Source: Bacillota bacterium (lineage in GTDB: Bacteria > Bacillota > Clostridia > Lachnospirales > Lachnospiraceae). From it: 20,990 nt of DNA. A program made the position numbers and the translations under genes. Below, piece after piece: positions 15,184-20,990 of the stretch; position 1 is the stretch's first letter; every line of letters begins with the position of its first letter. Location of the stretch: the NCBI GenBank assembly GCA_023437885.1, contig JAEZFH010000219.1, forward strand, positions 1 to 20,990. Direction: 5' to 3'. The notes below the pieces were generated by a model. It was not told the DNA's origin, did not search any database, and saw nothing but the letters and a program-made list of their open reading frames with translations.

Positions 15184-15237
15184 GTAAGAACCACATTTTC
15201 AGTTCTTACTTAAAAAAACATTCCCGGCGTAAGAACC
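15157..15237. repeat. 81-base near-perfect inverted repeat (cruciform) at the end of mutY
   Basis: The left arm (15157-15191) and right arm (15202-15237) match over about 35 bases with two mismatches and one bulged base, around a 10-base loop. Each arm also begins and ends with inverted heptamers (GGTTCTT ... AAGAACC), so each arm can fold on its own. The repeat joins the transposase stump to the mutY stop codon (15237-15239). It may act as a transcription stop in both directions, though its T-run lies inside the stem and not after it. It may be a small palindromic mobile unit inserted in the IS, or a rearrangement joint. Confidence 0.75.
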
Positions 15238-16295
15238 TATTTTATTGTTTTTGTATATGCTGCAAAGGCATTCGGTATACTGTATATCTCATTAATCTCT
15301 GCACGGTCCGCCCATACAAGGGCATTGTCTTCGGTATATTCCTCCGGTAACTCCTTCAGCAGGATATGATATCCTGTCATATTCCATTCCACATGAGAAA
15401 AGATGTGCTTTGCCTCACCCAGATTGCCAACCTGCTCTGTAACCATCCCCTGGATGTCCAGATAAGCCATCACTTCCTCCCCGTTCATCCTCCGGGCAAT
15501 TCCCGGAAGCTCCCATAGCCCTGCCAATAAACCCTTGGCAAGCCGCCTGCGGATTGCATAACGGTCCTGATACTCCAGCAGAAGAATCGTGTGGTCCTCC
15601 TTACGCCGTTCCTTCTTGGCGGGCTTCACCGGCAGCTGCATTGCCGTCCCCTCATGAAAGGCTTTGCATAGATGCATTACCGGACACGCATTACATAGGG
15701 GTTTTCCGTTTGGCAGACATACGGTTGCCCCAAGCTCCATCAAAGACTGGTTAAAATTGCCGGGGCTGTCCTGGGGAATAACCTCCTTAATATCCTGCCA
15801 GAGCTCTTTTTTTACTGCTTCCCTGGTAATGTCATCAAAGCTGCCGGCAATCCGCTTCATTACCCGAAGCACATTGCCATCTACGGCAGGCACAGGAATC
15901 CCAAAGGCGATGGAGGAAATCGCTCCTGCGGTATATTCGCCGATCCCGGGCAACGCAAGCAGCTTCTCGTAGTTAGCTGGCATCTCACCACCGTGCTCCT
16001 CCATTACGATAACCGCCGCCTTCTTCATATTCCTGACCCGGTTATAATAGCCCAGGCCTTCCCATAGCTTGAGCAGCTTATCTTCCTCTGCCTTTGCAAG
16101 TGCTCCGATATCCGGCAGTGCCGTAATAAATCGATCAAAATATCCCTTTACCGCCTCTACCCGCGTCTGCTGAAGCATGATCTCAGATACCCAGACATAA
16201 TACGGCTTGGGGTTTTCCCTCCACGCCAGAATTCTCGCATTATATTCAAACCAATGCAGCAGGTAGGGAACAACTTCTCTATAGTCATATCTCAT
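15237..16295 (-). CDS. mutY: adenine DNA glycosylase
   Basis: MutY removes adenine mispaired with 8-oxoguanine, preventing G:C to T:A mutations. It has 352 residues. The helix-hairpin-helix LPGIGEYTAGAI (115-126) is followed by the catalytic Asp in PAVDGNVLRV (D139), with E38 in SEIMLQQTR as the other active-site acid. The [4Fe-4S] ligands C193, C201, C204 and C210 have the standard CX7CX2CX5C spacing. The C-terminal NUDIX-like domain (about 233-350) recognises 8-oxoG and has the FSHVEW motif (299-304). ATG 16295 has AAGGAG in front. It has its own promoter at 16376-16404. The stop codon touches the long inverted repeat at 15157-15237. Confidence 0.96.
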   Translation of the reverse strand: MRYDYREVVPYLLHWFEYNARILAWRENPKPYYVWVSEIMLQQTRVEAVKGYFDRFITALPDIGALAKAEEDKLLKLWEGLGYYNRVRNMKKAAVIVMEEHGGEMPANYEKLLALPGIGEYTAGAISSIAFGIPVPAVDGNVLRVMKRIAGSFDDITREAVKKELWQDIKEVIPQDSPGNFNQSLMELGATVCLPNGKPLCNACPVMHLCKAFHEGTAMQLPVKPAKKERRKEDHTILLLEYQDRYAIRRRLAKGLLAGLWELPGIARRMNGEEVMAYLDIQGMVTEQVGNLGEAKHIFSHVEWNMTGYHILLKELPEEYTEDNALVWADRAEINEIYSIPNAFAAYTKTIK

Positions 16296-16375
16296 ATTAT
16301 TTCTCCTTAGATAACCTCTCATTCTCATGCAGATGAGTCACCGATGTATAGGTCAGGACCATCTGCCATCTATCT

Positions 16376-16404
16376 ATTTTAACCGATAAGCCCCAGCGCA
16401 TCAA
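16376..16404 (-). promoter_or_regulatory. sigma-A promoter of mutY
   Basis: TTGATG (16399-16404) and TAAAAT (16376-16381) are 17 bases apart on the minus strand, about 80 bases upstream of the mutY ATG. The position between the Xre terminator and mutY fits a separate transcription unit. Confidence 0.55.
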
Positions 16405-16461
16405 TCACTTATTTTTTCGGAAGGCTTTCTAGGTTCATAGTACTTAATTTTCTGCAAAACA

Positions 16462-16509
16462 AAAAACCACCTACCGTTCGATTGATGAAATGAACGGTAA
16501 GTGGTTTTT
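16462..16509 (-). terminator. bidirectional-type terminator after the Xre gene
   Basis: AAAAACCAC plus TACCGTTC (16462-16479) pair with GAACGGTA plus GTGGTTTTT (16492-16509), with one mismatch inside. On the minus strand the stem is followed by TTTTTTGTTTTGC. It is 47 bases after the Xre stop codon and separates it from mutY. No plus-strand gene needs it. Confidence 0.85.
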
Positions 16510-16556
16510 CTTATTGTTGCCGTCGATTTATTGGTTGCAAGATCCTTCGCAGGCCA

Positions 16557-16892
16557 CTAGGTGGAATCCTCCTCTTCTTTGTCAGTCAATGCACTGGCGG
16601 TAGCATAGACCACCCGCAAATCATGGGAAGTACATAAATTCAATATCCGCTGGAGCTTATCCAGCATATCCATGTTCTTTTCGTCTGCCGGAAAGAATGC
16701 TCCATCAACCGAGAAATTAAGTGTAACTGCAATGTTGTGAAGAAGTTCCAAGGACGGCATTCTGCTCCCAGCTTCCAATTGCTTGATGTGGACAGGCGTT
16801 ACTCCAAGTATTTCTGCAAGTTTTTCCTGCGTTAACTTGTTTTCTAATCGGGCATTCCGTATGGCAGCCCCAAATTCCTTTCGATTTAACAT
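16557..16892 (-). CDS. small Xre-family (HTH_3) transcriptional regulator
   Basis: The 111-residue protein carries one Cro/CI-type HTH at about 7-62 (RNARLENKLTQEKLAEILGV with the PSLELLHNIAVTLN end). Its short C-terminal part is helical and has no known effector domain. A strong AAGGAGG is 13 bases from the ATG, longer than usual; an in-frame TAG just upstream rules out an earlier start, so translation may be weak. The gene is divergent from a GGDEF gene; both promoters and four phased repeats lie in the 255-base gap. Autoregulation and control of the GGDEF gene is the simplest reading. Phage-type regulators look alike, but no phage genes are near. Confidence 0.85.
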   Translation of the reverse strand: MLNRKEFGAAIRNARLENKLTQEKLAEILGVTPVHIKQLEAGSRMPSLELLHNIAVTLNFSVDGAFFPADEKNMDMLDKLQRILNLCTSHDLRVVYATASALTDKEEEDST

Positions 16893-16922
16893 GATATACT
16901 ATAAGCCTCCTTTTTAGTAATC

Positions 16923-17005
16923 TTAAAGAATACAATTCCACTTGAAAACTATCTCAAAGAATATTAAAATGTATTCAAATAGAATACCCAAAATTCAAAG
17001 AAATA
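16923..17005. promoter_or_regulatory. overlapping divergent promoters with phased TCAAAGAATA repeats
   Basis: The motif occurs at 16923 (TTAAAGAATA), 16954 (TCAAAGAATA), 16975 (TCAAATAGAATA) and 16995 (TCAAAGAAATA). The start-to-start distances of 31, 21 and 20 are near whole turns of DNA. For the Xre gene, TTGAGA (16952-16957) and TGTATT (16929-16934) have a 17-base spacer on the minus strand. For the GGDEF gene, TTGAAA (16943-16948) and TAAAAT (16965-16970) have a 16-base spacer on the plus strand. The first two repeats cover the -10 and -35 boxes of the Xre promoter. From 17006 to 17147, the GGDEF leader, I see a GGGC/GCCC repeat (17039-17051) and a CGACG/CGTCG pair (17086-17122), but no known riboswitch. 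Confidence 0.5.
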
Positions 17006-17147
17006 TACGCATTATATAAAAAAACAGGTATTTTTATTGGGCTGCATGCCCGCCGACACACAAAGGATAATTTATTTTAAGATCACGACGTTTTTGCGGT
17101 GCTATTTCGTTCTCTGACGTCGCACATTACAGAAGGAATCGAAAAAT

Positions 17148-17957
17148 ATGAAGTTTGATTGTATCACGCAAGCCGTAGCATCTATAGGGATGTTACAAAA
17201 ATACTATGCCGTTACCCGTATCTGGGATCCCGGGCACAAACAAATGCTGTTCGAAAGCGAGAATACTGATATTCCGGCGGAAACAGCCGCCTCCATTGTG
17301 GGTCATCATGAAGCAGCCTTTTGCATCAGTGATAATAACGGCCTGCTTGAAATCATCACAAGTATACCGATTATCATCGCAGATCAGACCTGCTTGCTGG
17401 AGCTTATTCATCTGGGTGGCCAAGCCACGGGCAATGCCACGTTTGAGCACATGCACCGTCTGGCAATCACAGACGCCCTGACCAATCTGTATAACAGAAG
17501 ATATATTGACGAGCAATTGCCCATCGATTTGGAGCGTGCTTTCCAAAATAATGATTCCGTCTCCTTCATTTATGCGGATATTGATTATTTCAAAAAGGTC
17601 AACGATTGCTACGGGCACATTACCGGCGATTATATCCTTAAGGAAATCGCCAGCCTGTTCCTGCGGTATGTGCGGAGACGGGACGGATGGGTAGCCCGTT
17701 ACGGCGGTGATGAATTCCTGATCTGTCTTCCCGAGCTCAGCCGCAATACTGCCGGCAAAATTGCCAATCGTCTGCACCGGGCTGTGGAAAGCAAGCACTT
17801 TCCGATCAATGATACTTATGTAAAGATCACCTGCAGCTTCGGGGTTCAGACCATTAACCGGAACAGTGGTATTCATTCGGTCAATGATGTTATCAGAATG
17901 ATGGATCAAAAGCTCTATCTGGCGAAAATGAAAGGCAGAAACAGAATTTCTACCTGA
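17148..17957 (+). CDS. diguanylate cyclase (GGDEF protein)
   Basis: This 269-residue protein should make cyclic di-GMP from two GTP in the cytoplasm. The GGDEF domain spans about 104-267, starting AITDALTNLYNRRY. YADIDYFKKVND (142-153) has the metal-binding Asp residues, and ARYGGDEFLICLPE (183-196) has the intact catalytic motif. The product-inhibition site, RxxD five residues before GGDEF, is shifted: the sequence is RRRDGWVARY, so the canonical register reads RRDG and inhibition may be absent. The N-terminal 95 residues form a small domain I do not recognise, with C59 and C82; there is no membrane segment. GAAGGA lies 10 bases before the ATG. It is a single-gene unit, with a terminator 36 bases downstream. 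Confidence 0.9.
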   Translation: MKFDCITQAVASIGMLQKYYAVTRIWDPGHKQMLFESENTDIPAETAASIVGHHEAAFCISDNNGLLEIITSIPIIIADQTCLLELIHLGGQATGNATFEHMHRLAITDALTNLYNRRYIDEQLPIDLERAFQNNDSVSFIYADIDYFKKVNDCYGHITGDYILKEIASLFLRYVRRRDGWVARYGGDEFLICLPELSRNTAGKIANRLHRAVESKHFPINDTYVKITCSFGVQTINRNSGIHSVNDVIRMMDQKLYLAKMKGRNRIST

Positions 17958-17992
17958 TCTCCTTCCTCAGTTGCACTTCTTGTATAAATAAC

Positions 17993-18036
17993 AAAATCTC
18001 AGGGAGCCTTTTCAGAGGCTGCCTGAGATTTTATTG
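17993..18036 (+). terminator. terminator of the GGDEF gene, possibly bidirectional
   Basis: AAAATCTCAGG (17993-18003) pairs with CCTGAGATTTT (18022-18032), with an inner AGCC/GGCT stem. It is followed on the plus strand by ATTGCTTT. The stem itself supplies T-runs on either strand, so it may also stop transcripts from the convergent ABC genes. Confidence 0.8.
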
Positions 18037-18111
18037 CTTTCCTTTGCTTATTCTATTCGTCTTCACCGGCTTTTGCCGCCTTTTTTCTTAACCACACTGC
18101 CCTTCCCGGCT

Positions 18112-19911
18112 TTATCCTGCCTGTTCCTTCTCCAGGAATTTATACTGCGACAGATACAGCTCACTATAGCAGCACTTCTTCGCCAGCAGCTCCTCATGGG
18201 TTCCCATCTCCTGTATTATCCCGCCGTCCACATACATGATACAGGCTGAGTTTTTGATCGTCGATAACCGGTGGGCTATGATGAAGGAAGTCCGGTTAGC
18301 CAGGAGCTTGCTTAAGCCCTCCTGCAGAAGGATCTCTGTTTCGGTATCGATACTGGAGGTGGCTTCATCCAGAATCAGAATCCTGGGATCCGCCAGCAAT
18401 GCCCGGGCAAAGCTGATCAACTGCCTCTGTCCCACAGACAGGCGGGTTCCCCGTTCATTCACCTGGGTATCATAGCCCTTCTCCAGATGAATAATAAAGT
18501 CATGAGCGCGTACGGTTTTCGCAGCTTCCATCACCTGTTCATCCGAAGCTGCCATATTCCCGTAGCGGATATTATCCATAATTGTACCTGAAAAAATGAA
18601 GCTGTCCTGAAGCATGACCCCCATCTGCTTGCGCAGGGACCGGATGGTAACTTTACTGATATCATTCCCGTCAATGGTAATCCTTCCGGAATCCAGATTA
18701 TAAAAACGGCTGATCAGATTTATGATTGTTGTCTTTCCCGCACCGGTCGGTCCTACAATCGCAATGGAATCTCCGGCCTTCGCCTGAAAGCTGATTCCGT
18801 TCAGCACCTTAGCTCCATCCTCATAGCTGAAGGTCACATCCTTAAATTCCACGTCTCCCTGAATTGGAGGCATCATAACCGCATCCTTACAATCCTTTAC
18901 CAGAACCGGCTCATCAATGGTCTCAAAGATTCTCTCCAGATAGGATACTGCCGTCAGAATCGAGTTATAAAAGCTGGCCAGAGTATTGACCGGAGCCCAG
19001 AATCTTCCCACATAGCTGGTCATTGCGATCAGCGCTCCTACCGTGATGCCCTTGACTCCGTTATCCATCCAGGCAATCCCCAGCACATAGACTGCAACAT
19101 TGGTCCAGGTTGCAATATTCTGTATTGCAGGCCAGAGAAGAAAATTCAGCTTAACCGCCCGCATCCAGGCTGCCCTGTAATCATTGCTCAAATGATTGAA
19201 TATCTTAATATTCTCCTTCTCCCTGGTGAAGCTTTGCGTCACCCGGATGCCATTGATGCTCTCTGCGATATAGGCATTGAGATTGGAGGATTTATTGCTG
19301 GATTGCTGCCAGGCCACCCGCTGCTTCTTCTTAATGATGAAAATAAGAAGCATTAAGACCGGCAAGCCGCAGATGCATATAATGGTAAGCCTCACATTAA
19401 TGTACAGCATACAGCCTACGATAAAGAATAGACTGAACAGGTCGGTAATCGTATTAACAATACCGTTGGATAAGAGATCACTCAGGCTGTTGACATAATT
19501 GACGACACGAACCTGAATCTTTCCATGGGGCTTGTCATCATAATAGGAAAAAGGCAATTCCTGCAAATGGCGAAAGATATCACTTCTTATGGTATGGATA
19601 ATATTCTGGCCCAGCCTTGAGGTGATGGTCGTCTTCATCCGGATGATCACCGAGATAATAAAATAAATTACCAGAAGTATCAGGCTGACCATCACAATGC
19701 CGGGAATATTCTTCTCCGGTATGTAAACATCCATAATCTGCATCAGAAAGATTGGTGTCAGCATTCCCAGCCCCGAGGATACCGTCAATAAAAATACGGT
19801 AAAAATCATATCCTTGCGATATGGTCTGATATAAGTAGCCAGCCGTTTCAGATGGGAAAGATTAAACTCGGTCTGGAGGGTTTCATCGATATCATATCTG
19901 TTTCTAGCCAA
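18112..19911 (-). CDS. ABC exporter half-transporter, catalytic subunit
   Basis: This 599-residue protein is a multidrug/lipid-type exporter half: six-helix membrane domain (about 30-330) followed by an ATPase domain (about 353-590). Walker A is GPTGAGKTT (387-395), the Q-loop is QDSF, Walker B is ILILDEATS (511-519) with the catalytic Glu516, and the switch is H547. The signature is LSVGQ (491-495) instead of LSGGQ. The start is TTG at 19911, with AAGGGGG eight bases upstream, and overlaps the end of the upstream ABC gene by 8 bases, so translation is coupled. Together they form a heterodimer in which this subunit gives the catalytic glutamate. The substrate is unknown. No regulator gene is next to it. 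Confidence 0.92.
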   Translation of the reverse strand: MARNRYDIDETLQTEFNLSHLKRLATYIRPYRKDMIFTVFLLTVSSGLGMLTPIFLMQIMDVYIPEKNIPGIVMVSLILLVIYFIISVIIRMKTTITSRLGQNIIHTIRSDIFRHLQELPFSYYDDKPHGKIQVRVVNYVNSLSDLLSNGIVNTITDLFSLFFIVGCMLYINVRLTIICICGLPVLMLLIFIIKKKQRVAWQQSSNKSSNLNAYIAESINGIRVTQSFTREKENIKIFNHLSNDYRAAWMRAVKLNFLLWPAIQNIATWTNVAVYVLGIAWMDNGVKGITVGALIAMTSYVGRFWAPVNTLASFYNSILTAVSYLERIFETIDEPVLVKDCKDAVMMPPIQGDVEFKDVTFSYEDGAKVLNGISFQAKAGDSIAIVGPTGAGKTTIINLISRFYNLDSGRITIDGNDISKVTIRSLRKQMGVMLQDSFIFSGTIMDNIRYGNMAASDEQVMEAAKTVRAHDFIIHLEKGYDTQVNERGTRLSVGQRQLISFARALLADPRILILDEATSSIDTETEILLQEGLSKLLANRTSFIIAHRLSTIKNSACIMYVDGGIIQEMGTHEELLAKKCCYSELYLSQYKFLEKEQAG

Positions 19912-20990
19912 CCTTGCTTCCCCCTTTCATCCGGTCATTGCCGCGATACCCGGCCTTCCTCTGTGCCAGCGCATCAAAATCTCCATACTGGTGATGGAAT
20001 ACCGTATAGTAATATCTCTTCTTTTCCAGAAGCTCCGCATGGGTACCGGCTTCAATAATCCGGCCGTCATCCAATACAAGTATCTGATCGGCATCCTTTA
20101 TAGAGGATATACGGTGCGCAATAATAAACACCGTATGCTTTTGATGCAGTGAACTCAATTCACTTTGAATCTGGGTCTCCGTCTCCATGTCCACCGCTGA
20201 GGTCGTATCATCCAGAATAATAATGGATGGATCCTTCAGCAGCGCCCTTGCCAGGGAAATCCTCTGCTTCTGGCCTCCGGAAAGTCCTACCCCCCGTTCT
20301 CCGACTATGGTATCATACCCCTCCGGCATCTGCAGAATGAAATGATGCGCGTTGGCGATTCTGGCTACGGCCTCCACCTCTTCAAAGCTGCAGTTGGGTC
20401 TGCCATATGCAATATTTCCTTCTATGGTATCGGAAAACAGGAATACATCCTGCATTGCCATGCCGATGTTATCTCTGAGGGAATACAAATCCATATCCTT
20501 CAGGTTGATGCCGTCTACGGTAATCGCTCCCTCGGTAACATCATAAAATCGGCAAAGCAGATTCATAAGAGTCGACTTACCCGAGCCGGTTGCACCGATA
20601 ATTCCGACCGTCTGTCCCGCCTTTATGCGAAAATTAATATCCTTCAGTATTACCTCATCATCGGCATGATAACTGACATGGTCAAATACGATCTCTCCGT
20701 GAAAACGTTTCCTTGCAACCGCATCCTCCGGCTCCCGTATGGAGGGCTCCGCATTTATCGTAGAATAAATCTTTTCTACAGAAGTCACGAATCTTTGATA
20801 GTCATTGGCTAACCAGCCCGCCTGGCGCAGCGGCTGATTCAGCATCCACAAATAGCCGCTTACCGTTACCAGCTTACCCATGGTCATGTATCCCTTTACC
20901 ACCATAAGACCGCCGATCAGATACAGAATGATTGACAGCACATTTGCCAGAAATTCAAAGATAGGCACATACTTCTTCCAGATATTAGAT
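19904..20990 (-). CDS. ABC exporter half-transporter with degenerate ATP site (5' end outside window)
   Basis: About 361 residues are visible; the reading frame is open to the window edge, so the first membrane helices are missing. The last membrane helices (LSIILYLIGGLMVVKGY) are followed by an ATPase domain. Walker A is GATGSGKST, the Q-loop is QDVF, the signature is a perfect LSGGQKQR, Walker B is IIILDDTTS and the switch is IAHRISS. Asp replaces the catalytic Glu after Walker B, as in one subunit of the heterodimeric exporters BmrCD, LmrCD and TM287/288. The partner downstream has the Glu but a changed signature, so the pair should have one active and one degenerate ATP site. The C-terminal tail is basic and Gly-rich. 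It overlaps the next gene by 8 bases. Confidence 0.92.
   Translation of the reverse strand, partial: SNIWKKYVPIFEFLANVLSIILYLIGGLMVVKGYMTMGKLVTVSGYLWMLNQPLRQAGWLANDYQRFVTSVEKIYSTINAEPSIREPEDAVARKRFHGEIVFDHVSYHADDEVILKDINFRIKAGQTVGIIGATGSGKSTLMNLLCRFYDVTEGAITVDGINLKDMDLYSLRDNIGMAMQDVFLFSDTIEGNIAYGRPNCSFEEVEAVARIANAHHFILQMPEGYDTIVGERGVGLSGGQKQRISLARALLKDPSIIILDDTTSAVDMETETQIQSELSSLHQKHTVFIIAHRISSIKDADQILVLDDGRIIEAGTHAELLEKKRYYYTVFHHQYGDFDALAQRKAGYRGNDRMKGGSKVG

Noticed and set aside
16977..17147. c-di-GMP riboswitch in the GGDEF leader
   Set aside because: The long leader and hairpins invited the idea, but neither GEMM-I nor GEMM-II core sequences are present.
17193..17909. 238-codon minus-strand frame inside the GGDEF gene
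   Set aside because: The plus strand codes a protein with an intact GGDEF motif; the antisense frame has no family features.

Overview
The window looks like chromosomal DNA of a low-to-mid GC anaerobic Firmicute, most likely a member of the Clostridia close to Lachnospiraceae. The reasons are strong AGGAGG-type ribosome sites, near-consensus sigma-A promoters, a DUF1540 protein, a YtvI-like membrane protein, and the gene set itself. This placement is inference from gene content, not from a marker gene. I see no tRNA, rRNA, CRISPR array or intact mobile element.

Layout. (1) 1-5265, minus strand: the start of serA (cut by the window edge), serC, ilvB and ilvD. These are serine and branched-chain amino acid biosynthesis genes. 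serC has its own near-perfect promoter, and two related palindromes flank it. (2) 5266-5830: a divergent control region. It holds a structured ilvD leader and, on the other side, an 11-bp-phased array that resembles PhoP/PhoB boxes. (3) 5831-8740, plus strand: a Pit phosphate permease, its DUF47/PhoU-like partner and a YtvI/AI-2E-type membrane protein, closed by a terminator. (4) 8741-9836, minus: a small DUF1540 cysteine protein and a LysM protein whose C-terminal half is three helical repeats. (5) 10080-13091, minus: leuB-leuC-leuD with a strong terminator and a leader full of competing hairpins. A LysR regulator is divergent from it. (6) 14256-15237: an SH3-domain lipoprotein gene whose 3' end overlaps the LysR gene, then the 5' stump of an IS30-type transposase broken at a very long inverted repeat. 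(7) 15237-16892, minus: mutY and a small Xre-family regulator. (8) 17148-17957, plus: a GGDEF diguanylate cyclase divergent from the Xre gene, with overlapping promoters and helically phased repeats between them. (9) 18112-20990, minus: the two subunits of a heterodimeric ABC exporter, the upstream one cut by the window edge.

How the genes work together. ilvD and ilvB supply two steps of valine/isoleucine synthesis and the keto acid that leads to leucine. leuB, leuC and leuD supply the later leucine steps. ilvC, the acetolactate synthase small subunit and leuA are not in the window. serA and serC are the first two steps of serine synthesis. The phosphate operon sits behind a putative Pho array, so it is probably controlled by phosphate.

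No wholly new multi-gene system is evident. The most interesting signals are regulatory or structural: the Pho-like array, the shared serC/serA palindrome, the Xre/GGDEF phased repeats, the leuB and ilvD leaders, the triplicated helical domain and the broken IS30 element.
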